NCBI RefSeq assembly: GCF_900107135.1
Contig: NZ_FNOV01000002.1
Location: 1-64,000 of the forward strand
Direction: 5' to 3'
From: Hymenobacter psychrophilus
Lineage (GTDB): Bacteria; Bacteroidota; Bacteroidia; Cytophagales; Hymenobacteraceae
DNA: 64,000 nt
In this document: one piece after another, positions 53,618-62,542 of the stretch
Numbering within the stretch: the first letter of the stretch is position 1
Layout: every line of letters begins with the position of its first letter
Notes under the pieces: generated by a model
Database searches by the model: none
What the model saw: only the letters and a program-made list of their open reading frames with translations
What the model was told of the DNA's origin: nothing
Position numbers and translations under genes: made by a program

Positions 53618-54427
53618 ATGCGACATATTCTGCAAAAAACCGCATTACTGGCGGGCCTCGCCCTCACCCTGGGTGGCGTGGCTTCCTGCTCCAAAGACGG
53701 CAGCGGCATCCTGCTGTTCTCGGTTGAGGACGACAAGGCCCTGGGCGAAAAAGTAGCTGCCCAGACCGACTCCACCTTCCGCGCTAAAGGCCAGCTGCTG
53801 GAGGCCGGCAGCAACCCTCAGGCCTACGCGGCCCTCAATAAAATTGTACTGCGGGTGCTCAATTCGGGTAAAATCCAGTACCGCAATGAGTTTCCCTGGG
53901 ATGTAAAAATCATCAAAGATGACCAGACGCAGAACGCATTTGCCACCCCCGGTGGCCACATTTACGTGTATTCGGGCCTGATTAAGTACCTCGACGATGA
54001 AACGCAGCTGGCGGGCGTGCTGGGCCACGAAATTGCCCACGCCGACCGCCGCCATACCTCCCGCCAGCTCCAGCAGCAGTACGGCATCAGTGTGCTGCTG
54101 AGTCTGGTGCTGGGCGACAACCAGAGCACGCTGGTAGATGTGGTCGGCAGCCTGGGCCAGCTTAAGTTCAGCCGCGACTACGAAACGGAGGCCGATGCCT
54201 ACTCGGTGGAGTACCTCAACGGCACCAACTACTACGCCTGCGACGGGGCCGCCGGCTTCTTCATCAAAACCCAGAACGACGGCCAGGCCAGTCCCCCCGA
54301 GTTTCTGAGCACCCACCCCAACCCCGGCAACCGCGTACAAAGCATTCAGGCCAAAGCCGATGAGCTTAACTGCCGCAACCGTACCGCCGGCTCCAACGAT
54401 TTCAACCAGTTGAAAGGCGCGCTGTAA
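53618..54427 (+). CDS. M48 family metalloprotease, lipoprotein (copy 1)
   Basis: 269 residues with lipoprotein signal (LAGLALTLGGVASC). Zinc site AGVLGHEIAHADRRHTSRQL (HExxH), with the third ligand in the downstream YETEADAYSVEYL, and an APGGHIYVYSGLIKYLDDE-like FATPGGHIYVYSGLIKYLDD strand. Resembles periplasmic BepA/YcaL-type M48 proteases that handle misassembled outer-membrane proteins. The C-terminal STHPNPGNRVQSI motif is shared with copy 2 (60291-61100). Start ATG 53618. Confidence 0.9.
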   Translation: MRHILQKTALLAGLALTLGGVASCSKDGSGILLFSVEDDKALGEKVAAQTDSTFRAKGQLLEAGSNPQAYAALNKIVLRVLNSGKIQYRNEFPWDVKIIKDDQTQNAFATPGGHIYVYSGLIKYLDDETQLAGVLGHEIAHADRRHTSRQLQQQYGISVLLSLVLGDNQSTLVDVVGSLGQLKFSRDYETEADAYSVEYLNGTNYYACDGAAGFFIKTQNDGQASPPEFLSTHPNPGNRVQSIQAKADELNCRNRTAGSNDFNQLKGAL

Positions 54428-54450
54428 CGCTTCTTTCCTGTCTTTCTGAT

Positions 54451-54480
54451 AGCTCCCGGTAGTTTACCGGGAGCTTTTTT
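54451..54480 (+). terminator. Intrinsic terminator after the M48 gene
   Basis: AGCTCCCGGTA and TACCGGGAGCT arms with a 3-nt loop and T6. Confidence 0.9.
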
Positions 54481-54575
54481 GTGGCTGCTCCTGAGCCGCT
54501 GGTTGCCACCCGGCCCCCACTCGCGGCGGGTGGCAGCGGGGCCCGCTCTGCGGTAATCCGCTTTCTTTACGCTCC

Positions 54576-55709
54576 ATGGACTCTTTTCTCAACAAACTTA
54601 GCGGCTGGGCCGAAAGCACCGACGAATCTCTGACTCGCCTGCGCGCCCGCCTCGGGCTGCTGCACCCGCTGCAGCTGGTACCCTACCGCAGCTACGGCAC
54701 CCCCGAGCGCCTCTACGTAAAAGGCCGCCTGCTCACCGATAAGGGCATTGGCGAGCCGGGCGACGACGACTCGCGCTGGCGCAACCTACTGAACATGTAC
54801 CGTCGTTTCGACAGCAACGAAATTGCCGGCGCCCAGCTCACCGTTCACCCCGCCGACGGTTCTGCCCACCCCATCCTCACCGATGAGGAAGGCTACTTCA
54901 CGCTCAACTTGGCCCCGCAGATGCTGCTCGCGCCGGTCGATTTTCTGTGGCATCCGGTAGATGTAGCCCTGCAGCAGGCTCCGGCTCCTTTCCTTACCCC
55001 ACCCAACCTGCGGTCCAGCGCCATGGTGCTCATCCCGCCGCCCGACGCCGAGTACGGCATCATCTCCGACCTCGACGACACCGTAATTCAAACCTCGGCC
55101 ACCGATTTGCTGCGCATGGCCCGCACGGTGCTGTTGCGCAACGCCCACTCGCGGCTGCCCTTTGCGGGCGTAGCCGAGTTCTACCGGCAGCTGCAGCTGG
55201 GCCGCAACGGCCGGCGCAACAACCCGTTCTTCTACGTCAGCAGCTCGCCCTGGAACCTCTACGACCTACTCGACGACTTTCTGGCGCTGAATGGCATTCC
55301 GCCCGGGCCACTACTGCTGCGCGACGCGTCCCTGAAGCGCCAGACGGCCGCGGCCAGCAGCCACCACGCCCATAAGCTGCAGGAAATCGAAAACCTGCTG
55401 CTCACCTACCCCCTGCTGCCCTTCGTGCTCATCGGCGACTCGGGCCAGGAAGATGCCAATATTTACCGCGAAGTGGTGCGCCGCTACCCCGGCCGCATCC
55501 TGGCCATCTACATCCGCGACGTTAACCGCGCCGACCGCGCCGCCCTCGTCGAGCAGGTGCGCGAAGATTTGCGGGGCGATAAAGTGGAGATGCTGCTGGT
55601 GCAGGATACCGTGCAGGCCGCTGAGCACGCCGCCAGCACCGGCCTCATTTTCCAGGAAGCCATTCCGGCCGTGGCCGCAGATAAGATGAAGGACGAGGGC
55701 GAGGACTGA
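54576..55709 (+). CDS. App1-type phosphatidate phosphatase domain protein (DUF2183)
   Basis: 377 residues. A ~150-residue N-terminal region with VKGRLLTDKGIGEPGDDDS and a beta-sandwich-like part (DEEGYFTLNLAP), followed by the DUF2183/App1 catalytic region: YGIISDLDDTVIQTSATD (the DxDDT haloacid-dehalogenase-like nucleophile, near residue 163), NPFFYVSSSPWNLYDLLDDF, and IGDSGQEDANIYREVVRRYP. Yeast App1 dephosphorylates phosphatidate and diacylglycerol pyrophosphate; the bacterial role is unknown. No signal peptide, probably cytosolic or membrane-associated. Confidence 0.9.
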   Translation: MDSFLNKLSGWAESTDESLTRLRARLGLLHPLQLVPYRSYGTPERLYVKGRLLTDKGIGEPGDDDSRWRNLLNMYRRFDSNEIAGAQLTVHPADGSAHPILTDEEGYFTLNLAPQMLLAPVDFLWHPVDVALQQAPAPFLTPPNLRSSAMVLIPPPDAEYGIISDLDDTVIQTSATDLLRMARTVLLRNAHSRLPFAGVAEFYRQLQLGRNGRRNNPFFYVSSSPWNLYDLLDDFLALNGIPPGPLLLRDASLKRQTAAASSHHAHKLQEIENLLLTYPLLPFVLIGDSGQEDANIYREVVRRYPGRILAIYIRDVNRADRAALVEQVREDLRGDKVEMLLVQDTVQAAEHAASTGLIFQEAIPAVAADKMKDEGED

Positions 55710-55751
55710 CAGCGGGCGCGGCGTTGTTGCAGCCCCCTGTTTCCTGACTCG

Positions 55752-56225
55752 CTAGCTCGAATGGTCGGCCACCACTACCCACTTACCCGCAATCCGGCGC
55801 ATCACCAGCAGAAAGTGTCCCTGTAGGTCGCCGGCGGCAGGGCGGGCCAGGTGCCAGCGGCCGATAACCTGGGCCGCATCGGGGCTGAGCGGGCAGATTT
55901 GCAGGCGGCTGAAATCGAGCTGGCCCATGGCGGCCGGGTTAGGGTAGCTGCGGCGGTAGTTGTCGAGGGTGGGCTGCCAGCCGTAGGTGAGGCCGCTTTT
56001 GCCAATGAAAACCAGCGAATCGTTCTGCCAGTAGCCCTGCATGAAACCGGCCACGTCGCCCCGGTTCCAGGCGGCCGTCTGGGTGCTCAGCACCGCCAGA
56101 ATGTCCTGGCGGGCGGCCGTTTCGGCGGCGGGCGGAAGCGCGGCCGACAGGCGCGGGGAGCAGGCGGGCAGCGCGGCCGACATGCAGGCCAGCAGCAACG
56201 GGAGAAGCAGAGGTGTCAGTTTCAT
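55752..56225 (-). CDS. NTF2-like (DUF4440/YybH-type) lipoprotein
   Basis: 157 residues with a signal MKLTPLLLPLLLACMSAALP and a lipobox (LPAC). The body has the SnoaL/NTF2 pattern: ILAVLSTQTAAWNRGDVAGF, MQGYWQNDSLVFIGKSGLTY, and a C-terminal strand GHFLLVMRRIAGKWVVVADH. Such proteins bind small hydrophobic ligands or act as accessory domains; the role here is unknown. ATG at 56225 gives the lipoprotein signal. Confidence 0.85.
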   Translation of the reverse strand: MKLTPLLLPLLLACMSAALPACSPRLSAALPPAAETAARQDILAVLSTQTAAWNRGDVAGFMQGYWQNDSLVFIGKSGLTYGWQPTLDNYRRSYPNPAAMGQLDFSRLQICPLSPDAAQVIGRWHLARPAAGDLQGHFLLVMRRIAGKWVVVADHSS

Positions 56226-56265
56226 ATGAAGGTGCTGAAGATTAGTGTAGGCATAAAGAAGCACT

Positions 56266-56302
56266 GTCATGCTGAGAAGCGCAGTCGTGGTCGAAGCATG
56301 AC
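56266..56302. repeat. TCATGCTGAG...GCATGAC intergenic repeat (copy 2)
   Basis: GTCATGCTGAGAAGCGC...GGTCGAAGCATGAC, an inverted repeat of ~37 bp matching the copy at 3370-3409, between mtgA and the NTF2-like gene. Confidence 0.6.
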
Positions 56303-56317
56303 ATCATTTTTCACCCC

Positions 56318-57064
56318 TTATTTACTCTCCACCAACTCCTGCACGTAGCTGGTGCCGCGCAGGGCGCGCATGCGGCGTAGCACCCGGCGCTGCTTGGCGC
56401 GGGCCACGGGGCCTGGGTTGCTGGCCCGAAACCGGAGCGGGTTGGGCAGCACGCCCGCCAGCAGGGCGGCCTCGGCGGCGCTCAGCTTGGCGGCTGGCTT
56501 GCCAAAGTAGGCCTGCGAGGCCGCTTCCGCCCCGAAGATGCAGTCGCCCATCTCGGCTACGTTCAGGTACATTTCCATGATGCGGCGCTTGTCCCAGAGT
56601 AGTTCGATGAGCAGGGTGAAGTAGGCTTCGGCGGCCTTGCGCACGTAGCTGCGGCCCTGCCACAGAAACACGTTTTTGGCCACCTGCTGCGTAATGGTAC
56701 TGCCCCCGCGCAACTGCTTGCTCCCGCTCAAGTTCGATTTAGCAGCCTTTAGCAGTGCGTCGCCATCGAAGCCGTGGTGCAACAAAAACCGCTGGTCTTC
56801 GGCCGCCACCAGGGCCAGCGGCAACTCGGGCGATACGTCGGCCAAGCCTTTAAAGTCGTACTGAATACGGCGGTTTTCTTCGCGGATGCCGTGGTAGCCC
56901 TTCCCAACCGGGGCATGGGCCCGGCGGTCGAGCATCAGCCAGGTGGCAGGCGGGCTCACCCAGCGGTAGAGCAGCACCCAGGCCACCGACGTCAGGAAGG
57001 CCACGGCCAGCACCTGCAGGGCTATCCGGCCCGCCCGGCGGGCAATCTGTTTAAAATCTTTCAC
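56318..57064 (-). CDS. mtgA: Monofunctional peptidoglycan glycosyltransferase
   Basis: 248 residues from GTG 57064. One N-terminal transmembrane helix (LAVAFLTSVAWVLLYRWV) and the GT51 domain: AAEDQRFLLHHGFDGDALLK with the catalytic Glu, GGSTITQQVAKNVFLW, KRRIMEMYLNVAEMGDCIFG, AALLAGVLPNPLRF. Polymerises lipid II into glycan strands; no transpeptidase domain. The ATG at 57115 would extend it by 17 residues, but a TATTTTTG promoter element overlaps at 57113-57120, so GTG 57064 is preferred. Confidence 0.92.
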   Translation of the reverse strand: MKDFKQIARRAGRIALQVLAVAFLTSVAWVLLYRWVSPPATWLMLDRRAHAPVGKGYHGIREENRRIQYDFKGLADVSPELPLALVAAEDQRFLLHHGFDGDALLKAAKSNLSGSKQLRGGSTITQQVAKNVFLWQGRSYVRKAAEAYFTLLIELLWDKRRIMEMYLNVAEMGDCIFGAEAASQAYFGKPAAKLSAAEAALLAGVLPNPLRFRASNPGPVARAKQRRVLRRMRALRGTSYVQELVESK

Positions 57065-57112
57065 GCACTCAACCGCTTGAAAAAGGCTTGTACTCCGAAA
57101 CCGAAGGGTGGG

Positions 57113-57120
57113 CAAAAATA
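57113..57120 (-). promoter_or_regulatory. TAnnTTTG promoter -7 element for mtgA
   Basis: The minus strand reads TATTTTTG, about 48 bp before GTG 57064. It overlaps the alternative ATG, which argues against that start. Confidence 0.5.
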
Positions 57121-57271
57121 GCGGCTGTTTACGCTAACCTCAGCCCCCACTCGCTGCAACCTACCAAAAAAGCATCGGCCAGGCCGGGAAGATTTGGGCC
57201 CCGGCGTTGTTATTATGCCACGAGGCCCGTAGCTTCCTGCTTCGGCATTGCCTCTTCTCCTTGCTTACTTT

Positions 57272-57904
57272 ATGCGCCAACTCGCTCTGTTTCCGCTCAA
57301 TCTGGTCGTCTTTCCCGGCGAAAAGCTCAACCTGCACATCTTTGAGCCCCGCTACCGGCAACTGGTGCGCGACTGCCTGCTGGAGGGCATCACGTTTGGC
57401 ATTACGCCCTACCTGAACGGCGGCGTGAGCCGGCGCGGTACCGAGGTACGCCTCATCGACGTGGAGAAGAACTATCCTTCCGGCGAACTCGACATCCGTA
57501 CCGAGGCCATTGGCGTGTTCGAGATGGAGGAGTTCCAGCGCGAGCTACCTGGCAAGCTCTACGCCGGGGCCACCGTGCGCGACCTACCCGACGACCTGGC
57601 CGCCGACCCGGTGCTGTACGAGCGCACCCGCGAGCTGATTGAACAGCTCTACAGCATTCTGGGCCTGCGCCGCCTGTTTCTTGACCTGCCCACCGGCTTC
57701 CGCATCTATGATGTGGCCCACCAGCTGGGCATGAGCTCCGAGCAGGAGTATGAGCTGCTGGAAGCTGACACCGAAACTGAGCGCCAGACGCTGGCCCTGC
57801 ATCACCTCGACCGCATCCTGCCCGTGCTGCAGGAAACGGAGCGCCTCAAGGAGCGCGTGCGCCTCAACGGCCACTTCAAAAACCTAACCCCGCCTACGTT
57901 TTAG
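57272..57904 (+). CDS. Lon substrate-binding (LON N-terminal) domain protein
   Basis: 210 residues: LALFPLNLVVFPGEKLNLHI, then FEPRYRQLVRDCLLEGITFG at the N-terminus, the LON substrate-binding domain pattern, with a helical C-terminal region (HHLDRILPVLQETERLKERV). No AAA or protease part. Single-domain proteins like this are common in Bacteroidota; function is not clear. ATG 57272 was chosen because the block begins right after it. Confidence 0.88.
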   Translation: MRQLALFPLNLVVFPGEKLNLHIFEPRYRQLVRDCLLEGITFGITPYLNGGVSRRGTEVRLIDVEKNYPSGELDIRTEAIGVFEMEEFQRELPGKLYAGATVRDLPDDLAADPVLYERTRELIEQLYSILGLRRLFLDLPTGFRIYDVAHQLGMSSEQEYELLEADTETERQTLALHHLDRILPVLQETERLKERVRLNGHFKNLTPPTF

Positions 57905-58052
57905 TGCTCGGTGCGTAGTACAAGAACGTTAGCTGAGCTCGACCGATGCATATCTGCCGCTGGCAAACCAACGCCAGCGTAACCAAGCGACAAAGCGGTG
58001 CCGATACGTTGCCTGAGTTCAGCATGACGGTTCCTTTACCAGGCGTCAACCG

Positions 58053-59273
58053 ATGACTATCCACTACTTATTTTACGCCTTACTGTTCCTGGCCGGGCTA
58101 CTGACCCTGTGGCTGGCGCGGCACTACATGCGGGAGCGAAACTACCGGCGACGCCCCTACGTGGCCCCCGCTGAACACGACTGGGCCAGCCGGCCCCGGC
58201 CCAGCCACCCACCCCGGCACCGCGTGGCCCTGCTCGGCGACCCCGGCGCCGTGGCCACCGACGGCTCCGACCCCGTACTGCAACTGCTGGAGCAATGGCA
58301 GCAGGAAACCGGTCCGGCCGGCACGGTGGTACTGCTCGGCGACAACATCTACCCCGTGGGTTTGCCGGCCGCCGGGGCCCCGGGCCGGGCCGCCGCCGAG
58401 GCTCGCTTTAGTGCCCTGCTGTCTGCGCTGAGCCATTTTGCGGGCCGCGTAGTGCTGCTCAGCGGCAACCACGACTGGAACAAGGGCCGCCCCGACGGCT
58501 GGCAGTACCTGCGGCGCCAGGAAGCGTACGTTCGCCAGCACCTGCCCACTGCCCACTACCTGCCGGCCAATGGTGCCCCCGGCCCGGTCAGTCTGCAGCT
58601 CGATGAAGGCTTGCTCCTGATTGTACTAAACACCCAGTGGTGGGTGCAGAACGGGCCCCGCCCGGCCGCCGACGCGCGCCAGCCATTCCAAGAACTGCGG
58701 ACGCTGCTCGAAGCCAACCGCCACCAGCAAGTGCTGGTAGCCGGCCACCATCCGCTGTACTCCAATGCTATGCACGGGGGCAAGTTCACGGCCAAGCAGC
58801 ACGTTTTTCCGCTCACGACGGTGAACAAGCGGGCGTATGTACCGCTGCCGTTCATTGGCTCGCTGCTGCCGCTGTACCGCAAAACCGTGGGCGCGGCCGA
58901 AGACATGGCGCACCCCCGCTACCGCAAAATGCGCCGCCGCCTGCTGCGGGTGCTGCGCGACTTTCCCGGCGTCATCTACGCCGCCGGCCACGACCACAAC
59001 CTGCAGTATTTCGAGCGCGACGGCGGACACTACCTCGTAAGCGGAGCGGGCAGCAAAACGGCCTTTGTACAGGCCGGCGGACGGGCCACATTTGTGCACG
59101 AGCACCAAGGCTTTTTCGGCCTCGACTTCTACGGCCCCCGCCAAACCTGGCTCCGTACCTACGAGCCGCCCACGGGCACAGCCGAAGTGTTCCGGCTGCA
59201 GCTCAGTCCCACGCCCGAGGCCACCGCGCCGACGGCCCATGCTACGGGCGCGGCAGCCTGGCCCCGGCCGTAG
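58053..59273 (+). CDS. Metallophosphoesterase
   Basis: 406 residues. One N-terminal transmembrane helix (YLFYALLFLAGLLTLWLA), then calcineurin-like phosphoesterase motifs in order: ALLGDPGAVATDG, VVLLGDNIYPVGLP, LLSGNHDWNKG, VAGHHPLYSN, AAGHDHNLQYFER (the metal ligands Asp, Asn and His). The usual GDPG...GDNIY...GNHDW pattern is complete. Faces the periplasm, or the cytosol with the N-terminus anchored; substrate unknown. The last 32 bp overlap the convergent lipid kinase gene. Confidence 0.9.
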   Translation: MTIHYLFYALLFLAGLLTLWLARHYMRERNYRRRPYVAPAEHDWASRPRPSHPPRHRVALLGDPGAVATDGSDPVLQLLEQWQQETGPAGTVVLLGDNIYPVGLPAAGAPGRAAAEARFSALLSALSHFAGRVVLLSGNHDWNKGRPDGWQYLRRQEAYVRQHLPTAHYLPANGAPGPVSLQLDEGLLLIVLNTQWWVQNGPRPAADARQPFQELRTLLEANRHQQVLVAGHHPLYSNAMHGGKFTAKQHVFPLTTVNKRAYVPLPFIGSLLPLYRKTVGAAEDMAHPRYRKMRRRLLRVLRDFPGVIYAAGHDHNLQYFERDGGHYLVSGAGSKTAFVQAGGRATFVHEHQGFFGLDFYGPRQTWLRTYEPPTGTAEVFRLQLSPTPEATAPTAHATGAAAWPRP

Positions 59274-60180
59274 CGGGCGGCACCAGCACCCGCAGGCTGC
59301 ACGGCTGCAGGCTGATTTCAACCGGGCAGGGCAGCATGTATGGTTCGCCATCGAGCTGCACCAGCACCTGCCGGGCCCCGGCTACTGTAATGCGGGCACG
59401 GTGGCAGCTCAGCCGCTGGGTGTAGTCCGAATCATCAAAATTACTGGTGTAGAGGCGGTAGAGCAGGCCCGGCACCGCTATACCCGGGAAAGGCGCAATC
59501 AGGCAGATTTCAAACTCGCCATCGTCCAGCGCACGGCCAGGGTTGATGACCACGTTACTGCCGAAGGTGTTGGCGTTGGCAATGGTCAGCATAAAGGCTT
59601 TGCCCTGCCAGGTGCCGTTGTCGGTTTCGATTTGGTAGGTGGCGGGCTGATAGCCGGCGTACTCCCGGGTGGCGATGCGCACGTAAGCCCCGGGCCCACG
59701 CACGCCGCCTTCGGCAAAGCGCTGCACTACGCAGGCATTGAACCCCATATCGGCCAGATGTACCGTAAACCGGCCGCCTACCCGCAGTGTATCCAGCTGC
59801 CGGATATCGTGCTGCCAGATAAGGCCCAGCGCCTCGTTCAGTGTTAGCGGAATGGCCAGGTCTTTCGCCATACCGTTGCCTGAGCCCAGCGGCAGGATAC
59901 CCAACGGCACCGTGCTCCCGGCCAGCGCCTCGGCTACCAGGCTCACCGTGCCGTCGCCACCGGCGGCAAACACGGCATCGAGCGGCGAGTCGGTGGCCAG
60001 CAGGGTACGCAGGCGAATTATATCCTGGTCGCCGGTCGTGTCGAAGAACTCGGCCCGACGGCCCCGCTCGGCGCAGTACGCAGTGATGGTGGCGCGAAGC
60101 TGGCTTTTGTTGATGTCGCCCGATATGGGGTTGAGCACGAACAACAGCCGCTTCAGTTGGCCTGAAGGAAAAGTTTGCAT
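59242..60180 (-). CDS. Diacylglycerol/lipid kinase (YegS/DagK family)
   Basis: 312 residues with the DAGK catalytic blocks: LFVLNPISGDINKSQL (nucleotide-binding start), VFAAGGDGTVSLVAEALAGS (GGDGT) and LGILPLGSGNGMAKDLAIPL, followed by a beta-rich second domain with VQLDGEPYMLPCPVEISLQP near the C-terminus. Phosphorylates a membrane lipid or sphingoid base with ATP; substrate unknown. Convergent with the metallophosphoesterase gene and overlapping it by 32 bp. Confidence 0.92.
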   Translation of the reverse strand: MQTFPSGQLKRLLFVLNPISGDINKSQLRATITAYCAERGRRAEFFDTTGDQDIIRLRTLLATDSPLDAVFAAGGDGTVSLVAEALAGSTVPLGILPLGSGNGMAKDLAIPLTLNEALGLIWQHDIRQLDTLRVGGRFTVHLADMGFNACVVQRFAEGGVRGPGAYVRIATREYAGYQPATYQIETDNGTWQGKAFMLTIANANTFGSNVVINPGRALDDGEFEICLIAPFPGIAVPGLLYRLYTSNFDDSDYTQRLSCHRARITVAGARQVLVQLDGEPYMLPCPVEISLQPCSLRVLVPPATAGARLPRP

Positions 60181-60290
60181 AGCGTAGCAACAGGAACTGG
60201 CTGGTAGAGCGCCGTTCGTCCTCTAAACGACCATAGCCGGCAGATAGCCGGCTATGCGAAGTAAATAAAACGGTGCGGCTGCCACCCTAC

Positions 60291-61100
60291 CTAAGGCTTA
60301 AGGCCTGCCGGCAGGCCCTGGGGAAAATCAGCAGCAATATCGCGCTGAATCTCCTGGATACGGTTGCCCGGGTTGGGGTGAGTGCTAAGAAACTCGGGTG
60401 GGCTGCTGCCCTTATTCCCGCGGTCCAGAATCTCCATCACCTGCAGCATGGCACGCGGGTCGTAGCCGGCAGGGGGCGTAAAGTCCACGGCCAGCCGGTC
60501 GGCTTCCAGCTCATCTTCGCGGCCGTAGCGCATCGTCAGCAGCTTGCCCACCATGGCGGCAGCGGCGGCGCTGGCGGCCGTACCGGGCCGTTCGGGGTCG
60601 TAGAGGCCAATGGCGGCGGCCCCGGTCAGGCCGTTGGTGAGCTTCGACTTAGCTACTTGTTCGGCCGAGTGCCGGGCCACTACGTGCCCGATTTCGTGGG
60701 CCAGTACGCCGGCCACCTGGCCTTCGGTCGTCAGGTTTTTCAGCAGGCCGGCCGTAATGAAAATCTGCCCGCCGGGCAGGGCAAAGGCGTTGATGGTGTT
60801 CTCATCAGCCAGCAGATGAAACTGGAACCGGTAGGGCGTCTGGCGGGCCTTGGTGCTCTGCACGATTTGCTGGCCGATGCGCTCTACTGCTGCCTGGGCC
60901 TGCTGGTCGGGGTGCAGGCCGCCGTATTGGGCCGCCATTTCGGGAGCCGCCTGCAGGCCGAGGGCAATTTCCTGGTCGGCCGACATATTGACGTGCTGCA
61001 CCTCGCCGGTCACCTCATTTTTCTGCGTGTTGCAGTAGTAAGGAATAAAGGCGAAGGCGGCCATCACCAGGGCCAGTAAGTATCGAATGTTACCGCGCAT
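60291..61100 (-). CDS. M48 family metalloprotease (copy 2)
   Basis: 269 residues from ATG 61100. N-terminal hydrophobic segment (RYLLALVMAAFAFIPYYC), VAGVLAHEIGHVVARHSAEQ (HExxH zinc site), the third ligand in EDELEADRLAVDFT, and a C-terminal STHPNPGNRIQEIQRD block nearly identical in form to copy 1. Peptidase in the periplasm or at the membrane. The overall fold of M48B/BepA-like enzymes is clear; the target is unknown. Confidence 0.9.
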   Translation of the reverse strand: MRGNIRYLLALVMAAFAFIPYYCNTQKNEVTGEVQHVNMSADQEIALGLQAAPEMAAQYGGLHPDQQAQAAVERIGQQIVQSTKARQTPYRFQFHLLADENTINAFALPGGQIFITAGLLKNLTTEGQVAGVLAHEIGHVVARHSAEQVAKSKLTNGLTGAAAIGLYDPERPGTAASAAAAAMVGKLLTMRYGREDELEADRLAVDFTPPAGYDPRAMLQVMEILDRGNKGSSPPEFLSTHPNPGNRIQEIQRDIAADFPQGLPAGLKP

Positions 61101-61271
61101 GATACAAGGGAAAGGAATGGAAGAAAAGGAGCTTGGCGTTTCGTAACGCGACTGTGCGGTTATGGTTGCGCCCCCATCCGAAACCAAATAATCCCCAGCC
61201 CACGTATCAGGCTCCATACCGAGCTCTTTCCCTTTCGGTTTTCCCCTATCTCACCCTTCTTCTTCTTGATT

Positions 61272-61466
61272 ATGAATCAGAAACGCACTTTCGGCAGCAT
61301 CCTCACCATTCTGGGCATTATTGGCATTGTATGGGCGGCGCTGGCCTTCCTGCAGATTGGGGGCATGGGCCTGAGTAAAATGAATTCACTCGTACCCTTC
61401 GTTGTGGGCCTTATTTTCTTCTTTGCCGGCATCAACTTAGTGCGCACTACCAGCGACCGGGCCTAA
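61272..61466 (+). CDS. Small membrane protein
   Basis: 64 residues from ATG 61272: a short charged start MNQKRTFGS, two transmembrane helices (ILTILGIIGIVWAALAFLQ and LVPFVVGLIFFFAGINLV), and a polar tail RTTSDRA. No named family recognised. Followed by a perfect 18-bp terminator hairpin, and conserved-looking hydrophobicity supports a real gene. Confidence 0.7.
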   Translation: MNQKRTFGSILTILGIIGIVWAALAFLQIGGMGLSKMNSLVPFVVGLIFFFAGINLVRTTSDRA

Positions 61467-61490
61467 GCAGTAGCCCAATCCAGCTAACAG

Positions 61491-61531
61491 AAAAGCCCGC
61501 CGCCGGTACGTACCGGCGGCGGGCTTTTTTT
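61491..61531. terminator. Strong terminator (18-bp perfect stem)
   Basis: AAAAGCCCGCCGCCGGTA and TACCGGCGGCGGGCTTTT arms, 2-nt loop, then T-run. Lies between the small membrane protein and the convergent L,D-transpeptidase gene, serving both. Confidence 0.9.
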
Positions 61532-61564
61532 ATAAGAAAACCCGACACAATTCGTCGGCCACGG

Positions 61565-62413
61565 CTAGCCTGGACGCGAAACCAACTGCTGCTGCCCCCG
61601 GGCAAAGGCCAGCAGCGCGGCATCCAGTTCCAGCAGCGACGAGCGGTAGCTGGCCTCCGTCGGACCATGAATGTAAAGCACCGTACCGCCCTTTATCGTG
61701 CGGATAATAGCGGATGATTCGGCCGCCGGCAATGCCGGGCAGCCCTGGCTGCGCCCCAGCCGGCCGTGCCGGCTCACGAAATCCTGGCTCACGTAGTCGG
61801 CCCCATGTACCACAATGGCCCGGCTCCGGGCGTTGGTGTTGTAGCCCGCATCCACGCCCCGCAGCCGCAACGACAGGCCGTGCTTGCCTTGGTACGTGGG
61901 ACCGGTAACGTAAAAACCAAGGCTGCTTTTCTCGGAGCCCTCGACGTTGGAAAAGTCACGGGCATACTCCTCGCCCGTATTCTTACCGTGTGCCACCAGC
62001 GTGTGATGGAGCAGCCGGCCCGTGGCTATATCCACCACCCACAGCCGCTCGCGGTTGCTCGACTGGCTGAAATCGGCAATGCTGATTGTGTGCGAGCCGG
62101 CCCCAATCTGGCCCTGCTGCTGCAGGTTGTAGAAGCCCAGCAGCGCCTGCCGGTATACGGGCAGCGGCAGCGCGGCGGCCGCCAGCCCGGCCCCGATGTA
62201 GGTGCGGGCCACGTGCTGTTCGAATGCGACCAGGAAGCTGGCTCGCTCGGTAGGGCTCAATAGTGGAGTTCCGCCAACCGGGCCGAAGTTATCCGGTGTG
62301 GTTGCCACCCCGGCGGGCACGGCCCTCAGCCCAGCCGAAACCTGCCCGGCGGGCATGAGGCCACAAAAAAAGGTCAGGAGAAATCCGGCGGTCAGCGTCG
62401 GCAACTTCATCAT
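61565..62413 (-). CDS. Murein L,D-transpeptidase catalytic-domain protein (YkuD_2-like)
   Basis: 282 residues with a signal peptide (LTAGFLLTFFCGLMPAGQVS). The catalytic region reads IVVHGADYVSQDFVSRHGRL (His) and GRSQGCPALPAAESSAI (the SxGC catalytic Cys), preceded by WVVDIATGRLLHHTLVAHGK. This matches the YkuD_2-type family of Bacteroidota that cross-links or anchors to peptidoglycan. ATG 62413 (or the next codon) starts the signal peptide. A TAATTTTG element at 62487-62494 on this strand is a possible promoter. Confidence 0.88.
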   Translation of the reverse strand: MMKLPTLTAGFLLTFFCGLMPAGQVSAGLRAVPAGVATTPDNFGPVGGTPLLSPTERASFLVAFEQHVARTYIGAGLAAAALPLPVYRQALLGFYNLQQQGQIGAGSHTISIADFSQSSNRERLWVVDIATGRLLHHTLVAHGKNTGEEYARDFSNVEGSEKSSLGFYVTGPTYQGKHGLSLRLRGVDAGYNTNARSRAIVVHGADYVSQDFVSRHGRLGRSQGCPALPAAESSAIIRTIKGGTVLYIHGPTEASYRSSLLELDAALLAFARGQQQLVSRPG

Positions 62414-62486
62414 GGGCCTGCGGTAAGCGTTACGGGAAGCAGAGAATTTGGCGGTAACTTGCAACGGCACCTGGTAGAGGCCAGAC

Positions 62487-62494
62487 CAAAATTA
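62487..62494 (-). promoter_or_regulatory. TAnnTTTG promoter -7 element for the L,D-transpeptidase gene
   Basis: The minus strand reads TAATTTTG, 74 bp before ATG 62413. Confidence 0.4.
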
Positions 62495-62542
62495 GCATTT
62501 TTTTTCTGCACAACTGCTGCCGGTTATCTGGCTTTCCTGCTC

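Noticed and set aside
59065..59847. 260-residue plus-strand frame over the lipid kinase gene
   Set aside because: Antisense to the well-supported diacylglycerol-kinase-type gene and out of frame with the metallophosphoesterase.
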